A stretch of 6,899 nt of DNA from DASUCS01 sp041166365 (lineage in GTDB: Bacteria > Actinomycetota > Acidimicrobiia > Acidimicrobiales > JACDCH01), in assembly GCA_041166365.1 (NCBI GenBank), contig JBEEFX010000118.1, positions 1 to 6,899 of the forward strand. Reading direction: 5' to 3'. Below, piece by piece: positions 1-5,280 of the stretch. A model generated the notes under the pieces. The model saw only the letters and a program-made list of their open reading frames with translations. It searched no databases and was not told the origin of the DNA. The position numbers and the translations under genes were made by a program. Positions within the stretch are counted from its first letter, which is position 1; each line of letters begins with the position of its first letter.

Positions 1-221
1 TCGACGGTTCCGTTCGCCGATCCGGCGCCGGCGAAGCGCTCGTTCGCGAATGCATCGACCGCGCCAGGCGCGACGGCCGGGCGGAGGTCTTCCTGCACTC
101 GACGCCGTGGATGACCGCCGCGCACCACCTCTACGCGAAGCTCGGTTTCGTCCGCGATCCATCACATGACTGGGACGTCAACCCGCAGATCGCCTTGTGG
201 GCGTTTCGGTTGCCGCTCTAG
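1..221 (+). CDS. GNAT-family N-acetyltransferase, C-terminal part (5' end outside window)
   Basis: The frame is open from the left edge (first full codon at 3) to a TAG at 219-221, giving about 72 residues. It reads as the C-terminal half of a GCN5-related acetyltransferase. The acetyl-CoA pyrophosphate-binding loop of motif A is visible as RRSGAGEALV near the start, followed by a helix (RECIDRARRDG), a strand (EVFLHST) and the typical motif B segment AAHHLYAKLGFVRDP. Enzymes of this family move an acetyl group from acetyl-CoA to an amine or amino group; the substrate cannot be told from this piece. The gene converges on the quinone oxidoreductase gene, and the two stop codons overlap in the palindrome CTAG at 218-221. 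The start, N-terminal domain and promoter lie outside the window. The family call is firm, the substrate unknown. Confidence 0.85.
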   Translation, partial: DGSVRRSGAGEALVRECIDRARRDGRAEVFLHSTPWMTAAHHLYAKLGFVRDPSHDWDVNPQIALWAFRLPL

Positions 222-1156
222 TCGAGCAGCACGATCTTGCCGAGCTTGCCACCGGCGGCGAAGTGCTCGTATGCCTTCGCCGCCTCGGCCATCGGGTAGG
301 TCGCCGCGACCGGCACCTTGACGGTGCCGCGCTCCAAGAGGGGCAGGACGTGGGCCTCGACCAGTTGGGCTGCCATCGCTTTCTGCTCGAGCGGGCGCGC
401 TCGCAGCGTGGATCCGTGGATCCGCCCACGCTTGCCCATGAGTGCGAGGAGGTTCAGCTCGGCGCCCGCGCCCCCGCCGACGCCGATGACCGCGATGCGC
501 CCACCGACCGCCAGCGACTCGACGTCACCCGGCAGGTTGGGCGCACCGACGAGCTCGAGGATCACGTCGTAGGGGCCGTGCGCGACGAAGTCGTCGGGCG
601 CAACGACCGCCGCGCCGAAGGCAGCGACCGACGAACGCAGCTCGGGGTTGCGGACCGTCGCGACGACGTTCGCGCCGGTGGCGTGCGCCAGTTGCACTCC
701 GGCGACGCCGACACCACCGGCGGCACCATGCACGCAGACTCGTTCGCCGAGTGAGAGCCCGCACTGGGTGAACAACGCGTCGTGCGCGGTCGTGAACGCT
801 TCAGGGAACCCACCGGCCTGGGCCCACTCGAGGCGTTCCGGCACCGACATCGCCGTGCGTTCGTGCACGACGGCGAGCTCGGCTTGCGCGCCCCCGCCCA
901 CGATCGCCATCACGCGATCGCCGATGGCGAATCGGTACACACCGTCGCCGACGGCGACGACCTCCCCCGCGAGCTCCATCCCCGGTATGTCCTGCGGGCT
1001 GCCCGGAGGTGCCGGATAGAACCCGGCAACCTGCATCAGGTCGGCACTGTTCAGGCCCGCGGCGTGCACGCGGACGAGCAGCTCACCCAGGCCGGGAGTC
1101 GGGGCCGGTTGTTCGCGCCACTCGAGCGCGCCGCCGACGATCGTGACGGCGTGCAT
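218..1156 (-). CDS. Zinc-free medium-chain NAD(P)H:quinone oxidoreductase (PIG3/QOR type)
   Basis: A 312-residue MDR-superfamily oxidoreductase, normal length for the quinone oxidoreductase branch. The N-terminal GroES-like domain contains PGMELAGEVVAVG (residues 59-71) and GDRVMAIVGGGAQAE (79-93). The Rossmann domain has the nucleotide-binding stretch VHGAAGGVGVAGVQLA (142-157). The C-terminus ends in the characteristic GKLGKIVLLD. The catalytic and structural zinc cysteines of alcohol dehydrogenases are absent, so this is the zinc-independent, NADPH-using type. The layout, including FPEAFTTAHDAL at 117-128, closely recalls human PIG3/TP53I3. It would reduce quinones or similar enones in the cytoplasm; the true substrate is unknown. 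The ATG at 1156 is chosen because the family N-terminus (MHAVTI) begins there; an upstream in-frame codon at 1210 would add 18 unlikely residues inside citrate synthase. It starts 10 bases after the citrate synthase stop with no obvious ribosome site, so it is probably co-transcribed with it. Confidence 0.93.
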   Translation of the reverse strand: MHAVTIVGGALEWREQPAPTPGLGELLVRVHAAGLNSADLMQVAGFYPAPPGSPQDIPGMELAGEVVAVGDGVYRFAIGDRVMAIVGGGAQAELAVVHERTAMSVPERLEWAQAGGFPEAFTTAHDALFTQCGLSLGERVCVHGAAGGVGVAGVQLAHATGANVVATVRNPELRSSVAAFGAAVVAPDDFVAHGPYDVILELVGAPNLPGDVESLAVGGRIAVIGVGGGAGAELNLLALMGKRGRIHGSTLRARPLEQKAMAAQLVEAHVLPLLERGTVKVPVAATYPMAEAAKAYEHFAAGGKLGKIVLLD

Positions 1157-1166
1157 CGCAAGCGCG

Positions 1167-2441
1167 CTAGGAGCGCTGGTCGATCGGCACGTACTTGCGT
1201 TCGGGCTCACCGATGTAGAGCTGTCGTGGCCGGGCGATGCGCGAGTCCTGCTCGAGCAGTTCCTCCCAGTGCGCGAGCCAGCCCGAGGTGCGAGGGATGG
1301 CGAACAGCACCGGGAACATGTCGATCGGGAAGCTCATCGCCTGGTAGATGAGGCCGGAGTAGAAGTCGACGTTCGGGTACAGCTTGCGGCTGGTGAAGTA
1401 CTCGTCCTTGAGCGCGACCTCCTCGAGCTTCAGCGCGATGTCGAGCAGCGGGTTCTTGCCCGTGACCTCGAACACCTCTTCGGCCGTCTGCTTGATGATC
1501 GTGGCCCGCGGGTCGTAGTTCTTGTAGACGCGGTGCCCGAAGCCCTGGAGGCGGCCACCCGATCCCTCTTTCACCGACTTCACGAAGTCGGGCACGTTCT
1601 CGATCGAGCCGATCTCGGTGAGCATCCGCACGACCTGCTCGTTGGCCCCGCCGTGGCGGGGACCGTAGAGCGCGGCGGCCGCCGCGGAGCAGGCGGTGTA
1701 CGGGTCGGCGTGCGAGGAGCCGACGACGCGCATCGCGGTGGTCGAGCAGTTCTGCTCGTGGTCCGCGTGCAGGATGAACAACACGTCGAGCGCCTTGGCG
1801 AGCACTGGGTTGTCGAAGTCGACCCACTCGACCGGGTTGAACATCATGTTCAGGAAGTTCTCGGTGAACTTCTTCGAGTTGTCGGGATAGACGAACGGCA
1901 TGCCCGAGTAGAACCGGTGGGCGCAGGCGGCGATCGTCGGCATCTTCGCGATCAGGCGCACGATCTGCTTGTGACGAACATCGGGATCGTCGATCGCCTT
2001 CGCTTCCGGATAGAACGTCGACAGCGCGGCGATGGCCGACACGAGCATGCCCATGGGATGGGCGTCGTAGTGGAAGCCCTCCATGAACCGCTTACGCATG
2101 TTCTCGTGGATGAACGTGTGGTACGTGACCTCGTGGTTCCAGTCGTCGAACTGCGCGGGCGTCGGCAGCTCTCCGTGGATGAGGAGGTATGCGACCTCGA
2201 TGTAGGTGGAGTGCGCCGCGAGGTCCTCGATCGGGTACCCGCGATAGCGCAGGATCCCGTTGTCGCCGTCGAGCTCGGTGATCGAGCTGCTGCAGGCGGC
2301 GGTGGTCATGAACGCTGGATCGAAGAACCAGACGTTCGGCAGGAGCTTGCGCCATTCGGTGGCATCGACGCCGCCGTCGACGATCGGTACCTCGATCGAC
2401 TCGCCGGTGCGATTGTCGGTGATGGTGACGGATTCAGGCAT
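1167..2441 (-). CDS. gltA: Citrate synthase (type II, GltA-like)
   Basis: A 424-residue citrate synthase, matching the roughly 425-residue hexameric bacterial type. It condenses acetyl-CoA with oxaloacetate to citrate and CoA, the entry step of the TCA cycle, in the cytoplasm. All three catalytic residues are visible: His263 in HGGAN, His303 in FGHRVYK and Asp359 in NVDFYSG. The conserved HADHEQN block (225-231) and C-terminal RIARPRQLYIG...YVPIDQR are intact. The N-terminus carries the small beta domain typical of this type (ESVTITDN...ESIEVPI). I chose the ATG at 2441; a TTG one codon upstream (2444) would add a single residue. No good Shine-Dalgarno precedes it, and the gene begins 18 bases after the stop of the small unknown gene, suggesting co-transcription. 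The quinone oxidoreductase gene follows after 10 bases. A methylcitrate synthase role cannot be excluded from sequence alone, but the length and motifs favour the housekeeping enzyme. Confidence 0.97.
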   Translation of the reverse strand: MPESVTITDNRTGESIEVPIVDGGVDATEWRKLLPNVWFFDPAFMTTAACSSSITELDGDNGILRYRGYPIEDLAAHSTYIEVAYLLIHGELPTPAQFDDWNHEVTYHTFIHENMRKRFMEGFHYDAHPMGMLVSAIAALSTFYPEAKAIDDPDVRHKQIVRLIAKMPTIAACAHRFYSGMPFVYPDNSKKFTENFLNMMFNPVEWVDFDNPVLAKALDVLFILHADHEQNCSTTAMRVVGSSHADPYTACSAAAAALYGPRHGGANEQVVRMLTEIGSIENVPDFVKSVKEGSGGRLQGFGHRVYKNYDPRATIIKQTAEEVFEVTGKNPLLDIALKLEEVALKDEYFTSRKLYPNVDFYSGLIYQAMSFPIDMFPVLFAIPRTSGWLAHWEELLEQDSRIARPRQLYIGEPERKYVPIDQRS

Positions 2442-2459
2442 CAACCGACGAGGCTACCG

Positions 2460-2720
2460 CTACCCGAGATGGTCTGGGATGGTGCGGTTGATGGTGTCGA
2501 TCACGTCGGCAAACGTCTTCTCCGCGTGGTCTGAGTCATCGAAGCTCATGGAGATGACGGCACCGTTGGCGAGGTGGATCTCCATCTTGCGCTGCACGCT
2601 GTTCATGGAGCCCGTGAGCTTCACGTAGGCGATGTGGCCGGCGTTGATGGCCACCATGTTCGTCTCGGCCGCGTTCCCGAGATCGAGGTTCACGGTCCGC
2701 GTGATGCTCTCGCCCGACAT
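2460..2720 (-). CDS. Small conserved-looking protein of unknown function (86 aa)
   Basis: I do not recognise this 86-residue protein. It has no signal peptide, membrane segment or cysteine. The predicted pattern is several short beta strands (TRTVNLDL, NMVAINAGHIAYVKLTG, RKMEIHLANGAVISMSF) followed by one amphipathic helix rich in acidic residues (DDSDHAEKTFADVIDTINRTI). That strands-then-helix layout resembles small PH-like domains, but this is only a fold-level guess. The ATG at 2720 is chosen because residues become ordered and acidic from there; the upstream in-frame extension to 2870 runs into the carboxyltransferase gene and is Arg/Thr/Ser-rich junk. A GTG at 2729 is an alternative start. 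Upstream lies AGGG at a suitable distance, which is also part of a TAGGGT hexamer seven bases before the ATG. The gene sits 18 bases ahead of citrate synthase, so the two are probably co-transcribed. The gene is very likely real; its function is open. Confidence 0.75.
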   Translation of the reverse strand: MSGESITRTVNLDLGNAAETNMVAINAGHIAYVKLTGSMNSVQRKMEIHLANGAVISMSFDDSDHAEKTFADVIDTINRTIPDHLG

Positions 2721-2727
2721 CGTCGTC

Positions 2728-2733
2728 ACCCTA
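2728..2733 (-). promoter_or_regulatory. Candidate -10 element or Shine-Dalgarno for the small gene/citrate synthase operon
   Basis: On the minus strand TAGGGT lies exactly seven bases before the ATG at 2720. This matches the actinobacterial -10 pattern TANNNT placed so that transcription would start at the ATG itself (leaderless mRNA). The same bases contain AGGG, which could instead be a ribosome-binding site with an 8-base spacer. No convincing -35 hexamer is visible, so the two readings cannot be separated by eye. Confidence 0.3.
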
Positions 2734-2761
2734 CCGTTGGCCCGCCGGCAGGCTGTCGTTC

Positions 2762-2782
2762 GCTCGGTCGACAGCTCGGTCG
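2762..2782. repeat. 9-bp tandem direct repeat in the 67-base gap
   Basis: GCTCGGTCG occurs at 2762-2770 and again at 2774-2782, separated by ACA (12-base period). It lies just after the carboxyltransferase stop and upstream of the small gene. Next to it a short inverted repeat, CGTTGT-CTT-ACAACG (2781-2795), spans the carboxyltransferase stop codon. Two direct half-sites about one helical turn apart would suit a protein-binding site, but nothing identifies a regulator, and chance is possible in GC-rich DNA. Confidence 0.5.
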
Positions 2783-2787
2783 TTGTC

Positions 2788-4137
2788 TTACAACGGCGTG
2801 TTGTCGTGCCGTCGCGGCGGGAGGTGCTCCTGCTTGCCCTCGAGCATCCGGAAGGCGGCCACGATTTCACGACGCGTGTCGGCCGGGTCGATCACGGCAT
2901 CGATCGAACCGCGCTCCGCTGCCGGCCAGGGACTGAGGAGCCGGCTCTCGTAGTCGAGCTCGAGCTCCGCCCGCTCCTCGGGCGTCACCTTGCGGTGCAG
3001 GATCTCGACGGCGCCCTTGGCGCCCATGACCGCAACCTCGGCGGTCGGCCAGGCCAGATAGAGATCGCTGCCCATGTCACGCGAGTCCATCACGATGTAC
3101 GCCCCGCCATAGGCCTTGCGCAGCACGATGGCGATGCGCGGAACGGTGGCACGCGCATACGCGAAGGCGAGCTGCGCGCCATGGCGGATCATCCCGCGCC
3201 ACTCGAGATCCTTGCCCGGGTAGAACCCCGACGTGTCGATGAGTGTCAGCAGCGGAATGTTGAACGCGTCGCAGAAGGAGACGAAGCGAGCGCCTTTCTG
3301 CGAGGCGGGGATGTCGAGTGTCCCCGCAATCGACTGGGGCTGGTTGGCGACGACGCCGACGGGCCCGCCGGCGACGGTCGCGAATGCGGTCACCAGGTTC
3401 GGCGCCCATCGAGCGCGCAGCTCCAGGAGGAAGCTGTCGTCGACGATCGCGCGAATGGCGTCGCGCACGTCGTAGCTCGCCGTACTCGACTCGGGGATCA
3501 ACGACCGGAGCTCGGGGGTGGCGCGATCGTCCGGATCATCGGTTGCGACCCGCGGGGGCAGCTCGTCGACGTGCGATGGCAACAGTGCCAGGAGGTCCCC
3601 GATGGCATCGAGCGCGGTGTCGAGATCGTCCACCACGAGCGCCGCGAGCCCGGTCATCGCGGCGTGCACTCCGGCGCCCCCGAGCTCGTCGGTGTCGACG
3701 ACGATCCCGGTGATCTGATGCACCATCTGTGGGCCGCTCACGAACGCGTACGCGTCCGACGTCATCACGACGTGGTCGGCCAAGCCGAGCAGGAGGGCAG
3801 GGCCCGACACCGCGGGGCCGTGCGCGGCCATCAGCACGGGCACGACACCCGAGCAGATCGTGATGGCGCGCGCCGCGATGCCCCACCCGAAGCTCGCGGC
3901 GAGGCCTTCGGTGACGTCGGCGCCGCTCGACGCGATCGTCACCACCAACGGCAGACGGGCCTCGAGCGCGTGCGCCGCGGCGTCGGCCAGGGTCTGCCCG
4001 TCCTCTGGGGTGAGCGCGCCGAGGCGAACCGTGGGATCACAGCGGGCGAGGATGACGTCACGATCGCCGAGACGAGCGCGGCCTGCGCTCACCGCGCCGT
4101 GCACGCCGGCGCGGATCGGGAGGTCGGTGGTGCTCAC
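2788..4137 (-). CDS. Biotin-dependent acyl-CoA carboxyltransferase (AccD/PccB-like), short N-terminus
   Basis: A 449-residue carboxyltransferase of the acetyl-/propionyl-CoA carboxylase beta family, which moves carboxyl from carboxybiotin to an acyl-CoA. The first crotonase-like half has HGPAVSGP (106-113, where the family usually has GPCAGGA) and SGPQMVHQITG...DELGGAGVH. The second half has PASQKGARFVSFCDAFNIPLL, IDTSGFYPG, RGMIRHGAQLAFAYA, the oxyanion loop KAYGGAY (341-347) and WPTAEVAVMGAKGAVEI. Members are usually about 510-550 residues; here the N-terminal segment with the ERI..LLDPGSF-type motif is missing, and the protein opens at VSTTDLPIRAGVHG. The GTG at 4137 is chosen because it overlaps the LysR stop (GTGA), implying translational coupling; an in-frame codon at 4308 would add 57 implausible residues from within the LysR gene. 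No biotin carboxylase or biotin carrier gene is in the window, so its partners are elsewhere. The acyl substrate (acetyl, propionyl or other) cannot be assigned. Confidence 0.88.
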   Translation of the reverse strand: MSTTDLPIRAGVHGAVSAGRARLGDRDVILARCDPTVRLGALTPEDGQTLADAAAHALEARLPLVVTIASSGADVTEGLAASFGWGIAARAITICSGVVPVLMAAHGPAVSGPALLLGLADHVVMTSDAYAFVSGPQMVHQITGIVVDTDELGGAGVHAAMTGLAALVVDDLDTALDAIGDLLALLPSHVDELPPRVATDDPDDRATPELRSLIPESSTASYDVRDAIRAIVDDSFLLELRARWAPNLVTAFATVAGGPVGVVANQPQSIAGTLDIPASQKGARFVSFCDAFNIPLLTLIDTSGFYPGKDLEWRGMIRHGAQLAFAYARATVPRIAIVLRKAYGGAYIVMDSRDMGSDLYLAWPTAEVAVMGAKGAVEILHRKVTPEERAELELDYESRLLSPWPAAERGSIDAVIDPADTRREIVAAFRMLEGKQEHLPPRRHDNTPL

Positions 4138-5063
4138 GCTCCGCCGCCCGATGCGAAGTGGATGCCGGCTTGCTGTTCCGCTTCGGTGGCGACCGTGCGG
4201 CGCAGCACCTCGGTGAGCGCGCGGGCCGGCGCCGACGGCAGACCTCGGCGACGGCGCACGAGTCCGACGGAGCGGCGAGTGAGCCCATCGACGCCCACGA
4301 CCTTCCACGGGGGCGACGTGCCTCCGAAGCGCGGCGCCGCCGACGCCGGCAGCACGGCCGCGCCGACCCCTTCGACCGCGAGCGCCGCGACCAGCCGCAT
4401 GCCGTCGACTTCCGCCTTCGTGGTGAGCGTGACACCCGCTTCGCTCGCCTGCGCGTCGAGGTCGTCGCGAAATGCCGTACCCGGAGGCTCGAGGAGCAGG
4501 TCGTGCTCGGCGAGCTGCGCGAGCGTCACGCGCTCCTCGGCCGCCAGCGGATGGTCGAGTGGCGCGACCACGAGCAGCTCTTCTTCGAACAACAGGTCAG
4601 CGTCGACATCGGGATCGTGCACCGGCAAGGCGAGCACCGCCAGGTCGAGCTGTCCGCTGTGGACCTGGGGGAGCAGCGACGTGGTCGTGGCATCGACGAC
4701 CACGACGCGCACCCCGGGGTACTCGGCGGCCATCGCCTCGAGGAGCGGTGGCACCAGCCACCGGGCGGTGGTCCCGATCACACCGATCCGCGCGACGCCA
4801 CTGATCTCGCTGTTGACGGCGGCAACGTCCGCGACGAGGGCCTCGAGCTCTCGCTGGATCCGGCGGCCGCGGCTCACGACCGCCTCCCCTTCGGCGGTGA
4901 GCGTGCCGCTCGCCCGGTCGACGAGCGTCACGCCCAGCTCGCGCTCGAGGCGGGCGATGTGGGTCGACACGTTCGACTGGACCGTGTGGAGCGACCGGGC
5001 GGCGGCGGAGAACGAGCGGTGGTCGGCCACCGCGACCAGGGCGCCCAGCTGGCGGAGATCCAT
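4134..5063 (-). CDS. LysR-family transcriptional regulator
   Basis: A 309-residue LysR-type regulator of normal length. The N-terminal winged helix-turn-helix is clear: MDLRQLGALVAVADHRSFSA begins it, the helix-turn-helix runs about residues 18-37 (AAARSLHTVQSNVSTHIARLE), then RELGVTLVDR and a linker helix to about residue 85. The rest is the two-lobed periplasmic-binding-like effector domain (GVARIGVIGTTARWLVPPLLEAM, then DLAVLALPVHDPDVDADLLFEEELLVV). The ATG at 5063 is chosen because LysR proteins characteristically start MDLRQL; an ATG at 5081 would add six residues (MPSCLA). No strong ribosome site precedes either. The gene is transcribed away from the 6C RNA and overlaps the start of the carboxyltransferase by four bases. 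Unlike many LysR genes, it shares a transcript with its neighbour rather than facing it, so that gene is a natural candidate target. The effector is unknown. Confidence 0.95.
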   Translation of the reverse strand: MDLRQLGALVAVADHRSFSAAARSLHTVQSNVSTHIARLERELGVTLVDRASGTLTAEGEAVVSRGRRIQRELEALVADVAAVNSEISGVARIGVIGTTARWLVPPLLEAMAAEYPGVRVVVVDATTTSLLPQVHSGQLDLAVLALPVHDPDVDADLLFEEELLVVAPLDHPLAAEERVTLAQLAEHDLLLEPPGTAFRDDLDAQASEAGVTLTTKAEVDGMRLVAALAVEGVGAAVLPASAAPRFGGTSPPWKVVGVDGLTRRSVGLVRRRRGLPSAPARALTEVLRRTVATEAEQQAGIHFASGGGA

Positions 5064-5088
5064 CGCCAGACATGATGGCATCTATCGA

Positions 5089-5100
5089 CAACAACTGTTG
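5089..5100. promoter_or_regulatory. Short dyad, possible operator between LysR and 6C
   Basis: CAACA-AC-TGTTG is a perfect 5-bp inverted repeat with a 2-base centre, 26 bases upstream of the LysR start. It overlaps the proposed 6C -35 region. LysR proteins often autoregulate from a dyad in their own promoter, so this is a plausible operator; it does not match a textbook T-N11-A box well. Confidence 0.3.
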
Positions 5101-5127
5101 GACAGATCGCAGGGCCCAGGGGAGGAT
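5098..5127 (+). promoter_or_regulatory. Candidate promoter of the 6C RNA
   Basis: TTGGAC (5098-5103) resembles a -35 element and, 18 bases on, GAGGAT (5122-5127) is a poor -10 keeping A at position 2 and AT at the end. This would place the start near 5134, right before the conserved-looking AAGAAAGACGC stretch. A promoter must exist because the terminator downstream needs a transcript, but this exact assignment is weak. Confidence 0.3.
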
Positions 5128-5133
5128 GGCCGC

Positions 5134-5228
5134 AAGAAAGACGCCGAGCGTCGAAGCCCTGTCCCCCTGGGGGTTCCGCTCGAGCACAAGGAAGAGACCG
5201 GCTCCCCCCGCCGGTCTCTTCCATTTTT
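5134..5228 (+). ncRNA. 6C: 6C small RNA (actinobacterial, C-rich double hairpin)
   Basis: About 95 bases with the architecture of the actinobacterial 6C RNA: two hairpins whose loops carry runs of C. Hairpin 1 pairs GAGCG (5146-5150) with CGCTC (5177-5181), GAA (5153-5155) with TTC (5174-5176) and CCC (5157-5159) with GGG (5169-5171). Its loop is TGTCCCCCT. A short linker ending in CACAA (5185-5189) follows. Hairpin 2 is a perfect 13-bp stem (5190-5202 with 5210-5222) around the loop TCCCCCC, followed by ATTTTT. The AAGAAAGACGC lead-in also fits my memory of the family. In mycobacteria (B11) and Streptomyces, 6C lies beside a HAD-IB gene, as here, which supports the call. The RNA is known to act in trans on mRNAs through its C-rich loops and to affect growth when overexpressed. 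The 5' end is approximate; the 3' end is set by the terminator. Confidence 0.85.
5190..5228 (+). terminator. Intrinsic terminator forming the 3' hairpin of 6C
   Basis: A perfect 13-bp stem, GGAAGAGACCGGC with GCCGGTCTCTTCC, has a 7-base loop TCCCCCC and is followed by ATTTTT. The T-tract lies on the plus side only, so it ends rightward transcripts. It lies 52 bases before the HAD-PlsC start, which means that gene needs its own promoter or readthrough. Confidence 0.92.
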
Positions 5229-5267
5229 CGCCACAATCGCTCGCCTTCGGGGCACGCGGCCCGGGAG

Positions 5268-5273
5268 TAGCTT
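5268..5273 (+). promoter_or_regulatory. Candidate -10 element for a leaderless HAD-PlsC mRNA
   Basis: TAGCTT fits TANNNT and ends seven bases before the ATG at 5281, the spacing expected if transcription starts on the ATG. It lies downstream of the 6C terminator, where a separate promoter is needed. A GGGAG at 5263-5267 is the only ribosome-site-like sequence, and at 13 bases it is rather far. No clear -35 is seen. Confidence 0.35.
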
Positions 5274-5280
5274 CTTCGCG

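Noticed and set aside
1157..1210. Upstream start for the quinone oxidoreductase adding 18 residues
   Set aside because: The extension lies inside the citrate synthase gene and has no similarity to MDR N-termini.
2721..2870. Upstream start for the small protein adding 50 residues
   Set aside because: The added stretch overlaps the carboxyltransferase gene, and its Arg/Thr/Ser-rich composition is unlike the ordered protein that follows.
4138..4308. Upstream start for the carboxyltransferase adding 57 residues
   Set aside because: The stretch is an out-of-frame reading of the LysR 3' end, Arg-rich, and does not restore the missing N-terminal carboxyltransferase motif.
5140..5152. Small hairpin GACGC-CGA-GCGTC at the 5' end of 6C
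   Set aside because: It competes with the longer hairpin 1 pairing (GAGCG with CGCTC), which fits the 6C layout.
5169..5183. GGGGGTTCCGCTCGA resembling a tRNA T-arm
   Set aside because: No acceptor, D or anticodon arm can be built around it and the T-loop consensus is not met.
2632..5280. Plus-strand frame open for more than 2.6 kb upstream of and in frame with the HAD-PlsC gene
   Set aside because: It runs antisense to the clear carboxyltransferase and LysR genes, has a low-complexity Arg/Ser/Thr-rich translation with no domain, and passes through the 6C RNA. It is open only because of high GC content.
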